A stretch of 64,000 bases of DNA from Rhizoclosmatium globosum. Lineage: Eukaryota; Chytridiomycota; Chytridiomycetes; Chytridiales; Chytriomycetaceae. Under the pieces are notes generated by a model. It did not search any database, had not been told where the DNA came from, and was given only the letters and a program-made list of their open reading frames with translations. Where the stretch lies: positions 124,001-188,000 of the forward strand of contig MCGO01000032.1 in the NCBI GenBank assembly GCA_002104985.1, read 5' to 3'. Of the stretch, positions 43,099 through 55,703 are shown piece after piece (within the stretch, counting starts at the first letter, position 1; the number at the start of each line of letters is the position of its first letter). The position numbers and the translations under genes were made by a program.

Positions 43099-45280
43099 AT
43101 GAACGCCGACTACTTTTCCTCAAATGCGCGGGATATACTCACTGGTACCTCTAACTACAAGGATGTTGCCGTGTGGTGGTTCGTAAGTCAACCACCTTCA
43201 ACTCACATTTCAGTTGTACACGAAATGTGCGCGCTCCCGCTGCCACCATCATACTTGCTCTTCCTATTTCAAATCATGACCAGAACATTTTTCCTCAGTA
43301 AAGATACTGTTACTGAAATAAGAAGCTGCCTCGCGCCGTTTGGAAGTATCACCCCAATCATGACAGTCACGCAACAATCTGTCTGCGAGACCATCAACGC
43401 GTTTTCACCAAAATGTGGCGCTTATTTTGCTTCTCTCAGTTCTAACGACAAGGCTAATTTAATTGGAACCATATGTTCCTCAATATCGTCTAATCGAGTA
43501 CCACGCGCTAATTTACAACCCACTTTCGACTACTATCAATCACTGGTAAAATTTGATTCAGTTTGTTACAGGCCGTTCATGATTCATGTGACTCTGGGCC
43601 TGCCCTCTGTTCTACATCACCACAATCTCCGGCTAATTTTGATTGGTTCAAAACTCAACCACTTCCGTCTCAAATAACATGCATTTTAAATATCTGCGCG
43701 AATCAAACCTTCGCAACGCCCAGTCTTGCGAATGCTTACAGTGCATTGGACCCTACAATCAACAGTGTCACTAAGGGCTATGAGACTGCTTGCCTAGAAG
43801 TCAGAGACTCATCCAAATTAAATGTGATCGCGCAGTATTATCCAAATTTCAACACTACAGCTGTTCAAGTATGGTTCTCATCGCTATCGCCTAACTTGCA
43901 AATTGATTTCATAGATACACTTTATGATGTAACTAAGCTTATGTCTCTAATCTTTAATGCTAAGGCTCTAATTCGTTTTACATAGGGTTCCTACCTGACA
44001 ACCAATAATAACGCCGTTCCAATTCTCGATTTAGTCCAACTGAATGACACTATGAATGGGTTGACTTCATTTTTGACCACAGGATATCCGGCGTCTCTTG
44101 ACTGGGTCACACAACGCGTTTCCAGCTGGCAGAATACTTACAATGCATTCACCTATGATCAATTCATGTCTTCAATCGGTAATATGAACAATTCAAATAT
44201 TTCACCGACATCAATGATATGGTTCAAGGCTCAGAACTTGACGTCTCAGAAACATATAATCGGTGATTTATGCGCTAATTCCATGACTGAGGCGCAGAAG
44301 CAACTAATTTTCTACTTCCTTGCGCATTATATGGCCATTGGCGATTCTGTTTACAATACCATTACTGAATGTCCAGCGGTGATAAACTTACTCCAACCGT
44401 TTAAAATCAACATATATTTTATATCGTCTCGGTGTTGAGTGGTGCAGGCCTGGTTGGCGTTGTAACTTTCATTTTGAGGAATGAGCAACAACTCATGAGC
44501 TCACGTCGCCGCCAAATGAAAGTCATAATGAGCCCTTTCAACATTTCGCTTATATTTTGTTTGCTTTGTTTGGTTGTGGTTGACTTCTGGATGGCGTACT
44601 ACTGGAGTGCAACTCTTTCTTGTTTCAGAACGTCAAACTGTAGCGACGTCATCTCCAAAATCAACCTCCCTATACAAGCAGTACAGTCTCTTTGGAGTGT
44701 TTCATATATTGCATTCGCATTTCGCAGAAGCGAATACATATTGGAAGAAGTCTGGCCAAACTCGTTCAAACTCATCAAGACCTTGTTTTTCATTTGTCCC
44801 GTGTTCCTGCTATCTCCCGTCGTTCCTCTCGCTGTTTTTAGCCTGGTTTCAGTTAAAAGCAGCTGGGTTCGATCGATTTCCACCTACACTTGTCAGGCAG
44901 TCGCTGCCATATATCTGGCTTCGTTGGACGCAATTTTTGTTGTCACGTTTATCCAATTTATCAAAAATCTATATAAGGATATCAAAGGTCCAGTAACCCC
45001 AAAGTTTGTCATAATATCCCGGTTTGGAACGCTCGCGTCTGTTCTCTGTGTCTTGTTTTCAATTAATGCTGTTGTTAAGCTCAGTTTGGAATCTGCAAAC
45101 TACAATCAGAACTCGGCCCTTCTTTGTAGTATGATATCATCGGGCCTAATGCACGCTGTCACGCTTGTGCTTATTGGTATGAAGGTCATTGTTCATCAAG
45201 CTGATGTCGCAGAACAGACAGCCAAGAACGAGAGTTCAAACAAGATCAAAATGAGTGCGGATTTGAATGATACAAGTTAA
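43099..45280 (+). CDS. Seven-TM protein with WF-repeat ectodomain (family member 2), two frame breaks
   Basis: First of three tandem copies. Start MNADYFSSNARDIL. Ectodomain repeats: VWWFVSQ...EMCAL, AYFASLS...TICSS, FDWFKTQ...NICAN, VWFSSLS...DTLYD and IWFKAQN...DLCAN. Then seven helices, with IMSPFNISLIFC and ILEEVWPNSFKLIKTLFF between them, and a polar tail. One intron (43925-43986) lies exactly where copy 3 has one. One-base deletions relative to copy 3 occur near 43580 and near 44422; the sequence is otherwise fully colinear. Either a recent null or an indel artefact. Function unknown; a receptor is inferred from topology. Confidence 0.6.
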
Positions 45281-45418
45281 TTATGGGAATATTTTTTAAT
45301 TGGTTAAAGTAAAGATATGTATGTTTTAACAATAAGGGTCCGGCCCTTCGCCATTGTTCAACAAAGTGCAACCTTCCCATTGTCCTCCCGAAAGTTTGAT
45401 CCTCCGAGATATAGAGGA

Positions 45419-47614
45419 ATGAACGCCGACTTATTCTCAGCTGACGCTTTGCAAATACTCACTGGTTCATCTCAGTATACGGATGTTGCAATTTGGTGGT
45501 TTGTGAGTCAGGTCATTCCAACCCAGATCGAAGTGATTCAAGGAATATGCGCTCTCAACCTACCCCCACCTTACATTCTTCTCCTCCTCCAAATTATGTC
45601 GAGAACCTTCTTCCTTCAAAAAGAAATCGTAACTGAAATGAAAGTATGTCTCTCCACGTTGGGAAATGTTCAGCCACTTATGCAAGTTACGCAGCAGATA
45701 GTCTGCGAAAACTTTAATCCATTCACTCCAAAATGCGGGGCTTATTTTGTGTCTCTGGATACCAAAGGAAAATCTGATTTGATTGCAACAATATGCGGTG
45801 CAATATCATCTACTCGAGTACCGCGCGCTCAAATACAACAGACACTTGACTATTACCAATCTTTGACACCATTTGATTCTGCATTACGTGGGGCTGTTGA
45901 TTATTCCTGCGATTCTGGTCCAGCCCTTTGTTCAACAGACCCTTCGTCACCAAGAAACATTGATTGGTTCAACAAACAACCTATACAACCGCAAATTCAG
46001 TGTACTCTGAATTTATGCGCAAACCAAACATTCTCGACTCCGAATCTTGCGGACATCTTTAACTTGATGGATACATCACACAACCTTGTAACACAAAGTT
46101 ACGAATCTTCTTGTTTAAAGATCAGAGATATGGACGAGACTCGTATATTTGTCAACTTTTATCCAAATATGAGTGCCCTGCCTGTACAGATGTGGTTCTC
46201 GCTGTCCTCCCCAGAAAACCAAGTGCATTTTATTGATAGTCTATATAAGGTACTTTCAAACACCAACTTAATGCAATGTGTTTGTTTATTTAAGCTTCAA
46301 AAAATTTAGGGAACATACTTGTCGGCCTACCATCGTTTCCCAATTCTCAATTTAAGCCAACTCAATGCAACTTCAAACGCTTTAATATTGTTCTTGATGT
46401 CTACAAACTCAGGCTCTGTCGATGCAATTGCTCAACGCGTGTCTGATTGGAATAGTCTATTTGAAGCCTATACGCGTGATAGATTTATGGAATCCATAGC
46501 TCAAAATCTAAATAACTCACAAACAAGTCCCACAGCTTTAATTTGGTTTGATTCTCAAAATGTGACAGATCGTCAAAACTTGGTTAGGGAGATATGCAAT
46601 ACAAATATATCGGATCAACGGAAACAATTGGCATTTTACTATATGACGCACTATTTAACAGTTGATGATTCGGTTTATAACACGATTACGGATTGCCCGG
46701 CTGTGAGAGACCTCTTACAACCTTATCGCATCAATATTTTCTTTATTGTATTATCTACACTAAGCTGTCCAACCTTGATTGGCGTTCTAGTTTTTATTTT
46801 GAAGGTCGATGGCACCTCTATCGCCACTTTGGTTCGTCGCCAAGTCAGGGCTCTTCTCAGTCCCTTTAACATAGCTCTTGTATTTTGTCTCATTTGTTTG
46901 GTGGTGGTTGATGTTGCAATGGCTAAGTATTGGACTATGGCGCTGAATTGTTTCAAAGATTCTCAAGAGACTTGCAGCCATCTCATTTTAAACGTGAATC
47001 TTCCCGTACAAGCTGTACAATCTTTTTGGAGCATCTCGTATATAGCGTTTGCATTTCGCAGAAGTGAATCAATTTTGGAAGAAGTTTGGCCAACTTCATT
47101 CAATATCCTGAAGAAACTGTTTTACATTTGTCCCGTACTACTACTCACACCCATAATCCCGCTTACTGTTATTTGGTTTGCTCCAACGCAAAATCGTGCG
47201 GGAACAATAGCAGTGTATGCGTGCCAAGCAATTGCCTCTATTTACCTTACTGCGTTGGACACAGTATTCCTCGTAAGCTTTACACGATTCTTGAAAAACC
47301 TGTACAAAGACATAAGCAGCCCTGTGACGCCAAAGTTTCTCGTAATTTCTCGTTTTGGCACTGTTTCATCTATTTTGTGTATCTGTTTCTCTCTCAACAC
47401 AATTGTAAAACTTGGTCTGGAGGCTGCAGACTATGGTCAGAATGCCGAGCTACTTTGTGGAATGATTTCATTGTGTTTGATGCACGCTGTAACTTTTGCG
47501 TTGATTGGTATGAAAGTTGCTGTTCACAGAGCAGATGTTGCTGAATTATTATCCAAGAAAGAAAAGAGCAGCAATTTTATTAAAATGAGTGGAACATTGG
47601 ATAGCACGAAATAA
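45419..47614 (+). CDS. Seven-TM protein with WF-repeat ectodomain (family member 3), intact
   Basis: Exons 45419-46249 and 46310-47614, about 711 residues, uninterrupted. The ATG at 45419 (MNADLFSADALQ) aligns with copy 2. The first 415 residues hold five repeats with hydrophobic-W-F (or Y-F) openings at residues 26-28, 109-110, 183-184, 259-260 and 356-357; all but the fourth are followed some 17 residues later by a cysteine (GIC, TIC, NLC, EIC), and most have a second cysteine about 45 later. N-x-S/T sites are frequent. Seven helices then run from INIFFIVLST to HAVTFALIGMKVAVHR. No signal peptide is evident, nor a DRY-type motif. This is the best reference member of the family. Confidence 0.7.
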
Positions 47615-47677
47615 TATCCTTGTTGTTTAATAAATTGCAACAATGAGAGGGTTATGGTACAATGCACCACTTTTGAA

Positions 47678-49824
47678 ATGTCTGAACACAACGCAAGTTT
47701 CTTCGAAGCTAACGCGTACAGTTTACTAGTAGACGGATCACCATATTCGCAGACTGCGATTTGGTGGTATCACAAACTCCCCTCTCAAACTAAGTCGAAA
47801 TTCTCAGTAGAATCTGCCATACGCCCCAACAACCCGCTCAGTGGTACTACAACATAAACAAGCTATTCAACCTCACGTTTGTGTTGGTACCAGAGGTCAA
47901 AGCTCAATTAATAGAATGTGAGAACAGCTTGGATCCTGCTTCATATCAATCGTTCGTGTATCTTCAACAACAATTTTGTGCCTATAACCTAATACCCCCA
48001 AATGCGCGGCCATATTTACAACTAGTACCCAGAAGAACAACGCAGCAATATCGACGTCATTTGCAGCAACATATATCAACTCGAACTAGCAGAACTCAAG
48101 TGGAGCAGTTGTTTGATAATTATCAACTATTCGTCCGTTCACAAATCCATCAACGCAAGTATCATTGATCTTTGCGACTCGGGACAACCATTATGCGCAA
48201 CAAACCCCCTTGATGTAAAGAATTTGAACTGGTTCCCACAACAACCAGATACCGCTCAATTTCAATGCGTCATAATTTATGTGCAAATCAGACAATCTCC
48301 TAAGTTGTTATCATCCATATTTTCCACAATGTCCAAACCAAAAAACGGAACTCAATATTTGAGTCTCTTTGTCTGGAAGTAAGAGACAAACAACAGCAGA
48401 GGCGTTTAAGTCTCTGTCTTTGTCTGAGTTTTGTTTTGGTTCACTATTCAAGATTATGGCAACCAAACTGATTTCATTGCCCGGCTGTATCAAGGTGTCT
48501 TCCTGATGAGCGAAATTTCAATAATTTCAGATTATAATACTATCTCAATGCTGTCGGAAAGTATCTTGGCTTTTTTGAATGCCACGGATTTGTATGCTTA
48601 CAGAAAGTAGCAAACGCAGTCAACTTATGGAATAACTTTTATGATGAGTATAATATCTCTTCGGCTATGAAGGATTTTTCCCTGATTGATGACTCCGACT
48701 CTCAGCCTGGAATTATTTGGTTCACAAAGCAGAATGTAAGCACTAAGGCACAATTACTGGATTCTATATGTTCTATAAGTTCATATACATTCTCCACTAA
48801 AGCGGTTGCTTTCTATTTTCTCTTGAAATATCAACCACAGATGGATGATACATTGAAAAACAGGATCTACAACTGTCCAGCAGTCTCTAAAGAGCTTCAT
48901 CCGCATAATATAGATCTATTTTATGCTGTACTATCTATATTGAGCTGTGCTGGACTGTTGATACTTATAATTTGGATACTCTCGATTGAACAACCAGCTG
49001 CAAATATCCGTCGAAAAGCCAAAAAAAGCAAATCGAAAACTAGCGTCATCTTCAGCCCATTTAACATCAGTTTATTGACCTGTGTATTTTGCCTGGTTGT
49101 CGTGGATATCATCAGCGGTGTTTATTACTTCAATCCAGACTTAGGACGATGTTATTTTGATCCAAAGTGTGGAAACCTTGGAATCAATTCTTTTGCAAAA
49201 ATAGGAGTACCAACGTTGATTTTGCAATGTTTATGGTCGTTTTCGTACATCAGATTCGCTCATATGAGAAGCGCCTCACTCCTTGAAGAGGTGTGGCCAA
49301 ACCGAGTGTTTATCAGTATTACTTTAGTATTTCATAGCTGTCCAATTATACTGTGCTCTCCCATTATTCCTTCTGTAATCATACTGGTCTCCGTTGGAAG
49401 CAAGGAAAAATACCAGTTTCTCAATATTGCTTATTATGGTTGCCAAGCTGCAGCAGGAATTTGCTTGATGCTTCTTGATTCAATATTCCTCATGACGTTC
49501 TCGCGATATATTGCGCAGCTCTATAAATCAATCAAGTGTCCAGTTACGTCCAAGTTTCTGTGTATATCGCGCTTTGGATTTGTATCCTCATTCCTTTGTG
49601 TTGTTTTCTCACTCATAGCGATATCCAAAGTGTTTATCGAGATCTACCAAGAGTCTCAAGTGACTTCATTTCTTTCCATGGCTTCTATTGGGATTATGCA
49701 TGCAATTACCTTTGTATTGGTTGCTATGAAGTTTGTTCTTCATCGGTCAGAGAGGGATGAAGCCTCAGCGAAGACACAAAGTATGAAAACTCTTAAATTA
49801 AGTTCAAAAAGTATAAGCAAGTAA
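47678..49824 (+). pseudogene. Seven-TM WF-repeat family member 4, ectodomain disrupted
   Basis: Third tandem copy. From 48667 to 49824 a single frame encodes the last repeat (GIIWFTKQN...DSICS) and all seven helices (IFSPFNISLLTCVFCLVVVD, SLLEEVWPNR, VTSKFLCISRFGFVSS). Upstream, the ectodomain is scattered over several frames (TAIWWYHKLPSQ; IIDLCDSGQPLCA; LNWFPQQ) with at least five breaks, and it lacks the intron seen in copies 2 and 3 in recognisable form. The disruption density is higher than in neighbours, favouring real decay of the ectodomain, though indel errors contribute. A short product starting at 48667 could still form a 7-TM core. Confidence 0.55.
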
Positions 49825-49848
49825 AAGATTGTTATTCATTCCCATTCA

Positions 49849-50790
49849 TCATAACTTCGCTTCCTCTTCGGCAACCTCAAATGCCCCCAACTCAGATTGA
49901 ATGCCTCGCAATACAATGTCAATCTCTGCATCATCTGTCCCAACAACAGAAATTACAACTCTTGCGTCCTGTTCTTCACCAGTGAGTGCATCCTTCATCT
50001 TGACTGGTGTATACTTTGGATAACTTCCCACGCGAGTACCCTTTCCATCCGCGTCCGCTTTCTCCTGCCACTTTGTCAAAGTCGCCATAATTTCGCTTTC
50101 CATCTTGATAGTCGCGACTTGTTTGCGAATAAACTTCTTGAGGCCTGGTGTGTTTGGAACAATCGTGTCTTCCACAAAGCGAGTCACAAGCTGCTGGAAG
50201 AGACGCGGAACACCAGGAAAGATGTGAACGTTTTGTTTTTCGCCAGTGGAGACGACGGGGACCCAGAGGTCGCTGCAAGGGAAGGAGACCTTGGATGGGC
50301 TGGGCAGCATCGCCATTCGAATGCGGCCTGGATTGAGCTCAAAGGGAACATCCGGAGTACGCGCCTGACCAATGCGGACCATGCGAGTGATTGTCTCTTC
50401 GTGGCGGACGAGGTCGGCGTTGAACGCCTTCGCAATCGCATCGTACGTGATGTCATCGTGCGTCGGGCCGATCCCGCCCGAAGTAATCACGTGCGAGTAA
50501 TCGTGGCTGAGTTCGCGGACCGTCCGAACAATGTCCGCCTCGTCGTCCGGAATCACAACGACCCGCTTCAGCGACAGTCCCGCCGCGAAACACAACTTGG
50601 CAACAAAGTGCGAGTTCGTGTCCTTGGTCTTTCCGCCGAGAACTTCGTCGCCGATGATGCAAACGGCGATGCGATTGGCGGGTTTGGCGGTGGTGGTGGC
50701 GGCCATTCGTGTGAACATTGTTTGCTTTGAAATCAACCGATTTAACACTCCAGACATCGACCTACTCGTAAAGTAATACGAAGACTTCAT
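49849..50790 (-). CDS. MoaB/Mog-domain (molybdopterin-binding-like) protein
   Basis: A single uninterrupted exon of 313 residues. The MoCF-biosynthesis fold is clear: AVCIIGDEVLGGKTKDTNS at the first strand, VVVIPDDEADIVRTVRELS, then the signature TSGGIGPTHDDITYDAIAKAF, a middle region with PGRIRMAMLPSP, and HIFPGVPRLFQQ. The architecture matches the CinA/FLAD1-N-like proteins of fungi, not a complete molybdopterin transferase. The first 27 residues (Ser/Arg-rich, SGVLNRLISKQ) may be a mitochondrial presequence, with MFTRMAATT as an alternative start. Role: nucleotide or cofactor repair/hydrolysis is likely but unproven. Confidence 0.8.
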   Translation of the reverse strand: MKSSYYFTSRSMSGVLNRLISKQTMFTRMAATTTAKPANRIAVCIIGDEVLGGKTKDTNSHFVAKLCFAAGLSLKRVVVIPDDEADIVRTVRELSHDYSHVITSGGIGPTHDDITYDAIAKAFNADLVRHEETITRMVRIGQARTPDVPFELNPGRIRMAMLPSPSKVSFPCSDLWVPVVSTGEKQNVHIFPGVPRLFQQLVTRFVEDTIVPNTPGLKKFIRKQVATIKMESEIMATLTKWQEKADADGKGTRVGSYPKYTPVKMKDALTGEEQDARVVISVVGTDDAEIDIVLRGIQSELGAFEVAEEEAKL

Positions 50791-50795
50791 ATTTA

Positions 50796-53031
50796 CTAAA
50801 TTAAACTACTCTGGCCGCCGTTACTTGAGTCTCCCCATCCATTCTCTACTTCCAACACACCGCCCCATGAAATCGTGTCAGCTGCACTGGCATCAATAGG
50901 TAGGGCATTTCCACTTTCACTCGAAGATGACGGTTCGACCATAGACCGAGGCAGACTCAACTCGCTAACAATCATTGGATTCGGCCCTTTGGTACTGTAT
51001 ACAAAGTTCCCAGTCGCTGTTGGATTGAAGCTTCCAAGATTATTGGCGCTCTGAGTTTTTGAATGTTCATCAGGAGATCCAAATATGGACCAATTCGGTT
51101 CATGTGTGGGGCCTGAGTTATCAACATGACTATCCAATGGAAGTTGAATAGTAGGCTGTTCTTTCGAAGGGGTGCTATGCCACGTCCAATCATCTTCATC
51201 ACTTGTTTTTGAAGGAGTAGGTTGGGTTGTCTCAATCTGCTGAATAACTTCAACAATTGGATCCGCTTTGGGGGCATTGAACACTGGCGGTTTGATCAAC
51301 AATGCAGTTTCATTTGAATGAGACTTGTCAGGTATGACAGTGTTCGAGATATTCGAGTTTTTAAATGGGGTGCTATCATTTGCAATTGACGTTTCGCGAG
51401 AGCGGCTAGCTTGATCGAAACTTGGTAGCGATGGAGACGGAATAGGTGCAGTTGAACCAGCTCTAGAATTTATCATCGGACTCACGCTTCCAGGAGAGTA
51501 TGAATCGATAGGGCTAAGTAAGGGCGATTGAAGTTTCTTGCCAGAGAGGTGAAGTGGCAACGGCGGAGGTGCAAGTCCATCAGCTTGAGCAATGTACTCT
51601 TGCAAACTATGTTTCTTGAGCTGAATATTTGTGATTCGAATCTCCAGACTCTCTTGATGTTGATGCAATTGCTGAATATACCGAGGATCCTTGGCATCCT
51701 ATAGACACGAATGAATTTGAGTACTGCTTAAGACGCCAAGAAGATGGATACCTTTTCCGTGTATATTTCATAGACTGAGAACATATTTTCAAGACTCTGC
51801 AGCTTCTGTTTCAATTCCACCATCTCCTTATCATATTGCTTGATTTTATCTTGAGCCAGTTTCTTTCCTGCTTTGTGAGGCATAGTCAATATGTTTCCGT
51901 CACCTCCTTCTTTCTCAGCTCTTGCAGCAGAGGGACTTCGACCAAGCCTTTTCCCAGTGATTTCATAGATTGGCTTCTCATCAAACAAGATATCTGGTGG
52001 AAACGGCTCATTTGACTTCATTAACTTGATTGCAGCTTCAAAGTCTCGCTGGCCATCGATTGAAGACGTAATGGTATTCATTGCATCTAATCCTTCTTGA
52101 ATTGACTTTTGCTGGCTACGAATCATTTCATAGTACTTTTCAAACGCGCTTTTGTATGCCGGAATACGGATCGATTGATCGTAAGCGTTAATCTCGTTGA
52201 GTAGAAAGGGAATTGTTTGGGTGTAAACAACATTTTTGAGTACATTCGTCTCAACTGCAGTAATTTAGTACCAAATAATTAAAAAGATATTTACTTACTT
52301 AATGCTTGCTGGTACGAAGCTATAGACGCTTTCGCAGCGATCTTTTTCTTTTCGACTTCAGCCTTCGCCGTTTCGAATTCAGCAGGCCGACCAGCTTTAG
52401 ACGCTCGTTCCATATTCAAAATTGCCATTTCAAGATGCTTGTTGTCAAGATCGTATTTGTCTTTCGCCTTGTCGAGAGCCAAGATGTTCTTTTGCAAGTC
52501 CCCAGACACCCTCTTCAAGTCTTCGAACTTGACTTTCAACTTTGATTCCAAGTCAGTGTACGCCATTTTAATTGGTTTCTTGAGCTCAGACTCCATCTTG
52601 TCAGCCAACGCGATGTGTACTTTTGCAGTATTCTCTGTTTCGTTAAGTAGTTGCGTCCATGCTTGAAAAGTTGAGCTTAATAGAATTTTAGAATTTCGAT
52701 AGAGGTGTTGTGGTTATGAAGTGTACCTGGAGAGAATAGACTTGTTCACAGCAACGTTTCCTTTCTTGTCCATAGCCAATCGCGTTATCTCATCTTTATG
52801 CGGTTTCGCAAGTTTCTGAAGCTTTTGAGCGTATTCAATTTCAATTTCGGATCGTCGACGGAAATAGTCAGCGACTATGTCGAGATTCTTGGAGGAAGTA
52901 GTTGCAAGAGTTTCCACTTCCAGCCATTGGTCCTAAATATTCAAAGTCAGGCTGGATTTCTTTCAATAACACAAATAATTAAGTATACTAGCCCACAGCT
53001 GTGCACCAAAGTCGTTGGAATGGTCGGCCAT
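50796..53031 (-). CDS. F-BAR domain protein
   Basis: Membrane-bending adaptor of actin patches and endocytosis. Start MADHSNDFGAQLW, then WLEVETLATTSSKNLDIVAD, YFRRRSEIEIEYAQKLQKLA (classic FCH) and AWTQLLNETENTAKVHIALA, followed by the long F-BAR helices (VKFEDLKRVSGDLQKNIL). A second coiled coil (KEMVELKQKLQSLENMF) and a helix SLEIRITNIQLKKHSLQEYI resembling an HR1 region follow. The C-terminal 250 residues are Ser/Pro-rich and unstructured, without an SH3 domain. About six exons; the first intron donor is unclear. ATG at 53031 is only 44 bp from the divergent SKT5 start. Confidence 0.8.
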
Positions 53032-53075
53032 TAGGAGAGACAGTTGTTCCAGAAGCTTTGCAAAAACCAAACATC

Positions 53076-55629
53076 ATGAGCCAAGTATTTGACCCAACAG
53101 ATCCACGGCGGCAATCACGACCTACTTCATATAACTATCCTTCGATTTCGCCCCAGCAACCGCTCTATGCTCCAAATCCATATTCAGTTCCGATACACCA
53201 ACAACACCCTTACCAACAAGGGGCAGGCCATATCCAGCCCTACCAGCAGGCACCATTATATCCTCCATTGCATCCATATGGTCACATTCCCGGAACCTCT
53301 ATACCAACTCCAATGCCGTCACCAGCCGAAATAGAAAAGGCAAAAGCCGCTGCCAAAGTCGCCGACTGGATCCGCGATACACCTCTTCCAACATCACTCG
53401 CATTCGAAGAAGATGACATGGAAGGCTTTGAGTCTGCCAAAGGGAACTTCCAGCCTGGCCGGTCAGGAGGAGGAGGAGGAGCTCCAATTGCTCTGAAAAC
53501 CAGGGAAGAGATTCAGATGGAGCGGAAGAAGGAAAGAGAAGCTGTTGAGAAGGGTGTGGGAGGATGGGTTGCGCCCGTCGGTCATAACGTGGACAGTCTG
53601 TTTTATAACCCACAGAAGCCGCGTGGAAAGGAACCTGTTGCACCGCTCCCGAATGCGAAACCGAAGGTTGTCGTTTCGCAAAAGGAGGCATTGTCAATGT
53701 TGGAGGCGGCGCGGAATAAGGAGGAAAGCAGTACGGAGGACGAATCATCTTCCGAACCTGATTCAGAACGCGAAGAGATGGATTCATCCACTTCCGAGGA
53801 AAGCGAGACTGCGATGGATAAGGTCCGAGACAAGATGATGCGCATTGCGGATGAGCGAAATCTGTTGGATTCAGAGAGTCATGATTCTGACTCCGATTCT
53901 GATAACGTACCACTTCGCCGAGCCGCTCCAGCATTTTCTGACACAGACTTTCTATTCCAACGTCCTGGACGTGCTGTTACGAATCGGGCTCCTTCAATGT
54001 ACAGTGGACAACCAGCTTTTGCTTCTGAAGAAACTGCCAACGATTTGCTGGGATCTGGTACGGAGTCGGGAGATGAGTCTGACTCGGATGCGGAAGGTCA
54101 AAATGTTCGCAAATACTTTCAGTCGTTGGCAATGGAGCCGCCCATTAACGACGTGGATATCGCGTCACTCTCAGAGCATGGTCCTATCGCAGAACTTGAG
54201 ACTTCACCAACCACTTCTCCAAAGCAGCAAAAGTCAGAAGAGAACGAAATCCGATCGCATATTTACGTCAATTTGGTACCAAATGTTCAACATCCAAAAA
54301 CCAATCCGACTGCCGCCCTTGATGCCGTTCAACAAATCATTCCACAGATTCATAAACTCAGTGGCTACCCTGGAGACCAACAGTCTCTGAGTGATCTATG
54401 TCTACTTGTACTCCAACAAATTTCATTCCTCCATTCCATGACTATTCCAGCTGTGGCGGAAGCACAATTAACTCTCGCTAATTTGCACGTCCAAGGATTC
54501 CCAGAATACGAAACGTCATCGCTCAGAATCGATTTGCATCGTGCATTTGTTTTATACGAAAGTAGTGCAAAACGTGGGAACATTGATGCTGTGTTCAATG
54601 TGGCTCTCAGTCATGAGAAGGGTTGTGGAACACCCGTCAGCTTCAAAAAAGCCGTGCATAATTACAAAAAGGCAGCCTTGAAGTAAGGTATTATGTGTCA
54701 ATAATCGGTAACTTACTGTGTTTGTCAGGAATCATCCTGGAGCTATGTTTCGACTTGGAATGGCACTTCAAACTGGACAAATTGGTCTCCCAACGAATAT
54801 GCGTGATTCTATTAAATGGCTTCGTCTCTCTTGTAAATACGCAACGAAAACATACCCTCACGCATTGTATGAGTTTGCTTTGATGCATGAAACCGGTGTT
54901 ACTTCGTTGATTTTCCCCGATTACATCTTCATGGAAACGCTTCTGCATCAAGGTGCTGTATTGGGACACGCTGGGTGTCAAGTGAAGCTGGGAGAAATCT
55001 ATGGCGAAGGGTTGTATGGATTCGAGAAAGACCTAGGGAAGAAAGTGTACTACTACTCTCTCGCAGCCGAAAATGGAAGTCCTGAGGTTAGTGCAAAACT
55101 TGTATTTAATTAAGTCTTATTGTTGAAACAGGGAATGTTTGAGTTGGGTGGAATCTACTTGACTGGTATTCATGATGATACTCTCGACCTCCATCTCGAC
55201 AAGTCTGTACAAGAAGCTGTGCGCTGGGTATCTTTGGCAGCTGAATGTAACTTACCGCGGGCTATATTTGCCATGGGCTTCTTTGCGGAAAAGGGAATGT
55301 CCATCACAGGAAAAGTAAAACCTGATGAAAAGACAGCGCTTCTTTGGTACAAGAAGGCTGCTGTTGCAGGTGAGCCGAAAGCTCTCGATAAGCTTCATGA
55401 AATGGGTATTGAGTTGGATATGAATGTCTTGAGAAAGATGGAGGAATCTCAAAACCAGACCACAGTGACTGGTTTCCAATTGCAACTTGGAGGAGGAGTT
55501 GGAGTCGTAGGAAGTAAGATTAAGAGTGGGGTGAAAGGCGGAATGACTGCTTTGAAGAATCAGGTTGTGGGCAGGCATGGAGCCGTTGATGAGGAGTTGG
55601 ATGGAGGTCACAAATGTTTAGTCATGTAA
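53076..55629 (+). CDS. Sel1-repeat chitin synthase regulator, Skt5/Chs4-like
   Basis: Activator and anchor of chitin synthase at the growing wall. Exons 53076-54682, 54729-55086 and 55132-55629, all in phase. The first 430 residues are Pro/Gln- and then Asp/Ser-rich and disordered. Sel1 repeats follow from about residue 470: AEAQLTLANLHVQGFPE, AVFNVALSHEKGCGTPV, AMFRLGMALQTGQIGLP, CQVKLGEIYGEGLYGF, GMFELGGIYLTGIHD and AIFAMGFFAEKGMSI. The last four residues are CLVM, a CaaX prenylation box, as in yeast Chs4. Intact. Confidence 0.9.
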
Positions 55630-55703
55630 TAGTAATACCAGCATTATGATGTAGCAATAAAGTGTATTGAAGTGTATGAACAAGGACAATAAGGGTTGCC
55701 GAA

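Noticed and set aside
43553..43581. Possible 26-nt intron (GTAAAATTT...TTACAG) in the first tandem 7-TM gene
   Set aside because: Too short for splicing, and the paralogue at 45419 has coding sequence at the same place. A one-base deletion explains the frame change better.
49897..50730. Long plus-strand reading frame (277 residues) opposite the MoaB/Mog-domain gene
   Set aside because: It is antisense to a well-conserved protein with diagnostic motifs, and its own translation is Arg/Cys-rich without domains.
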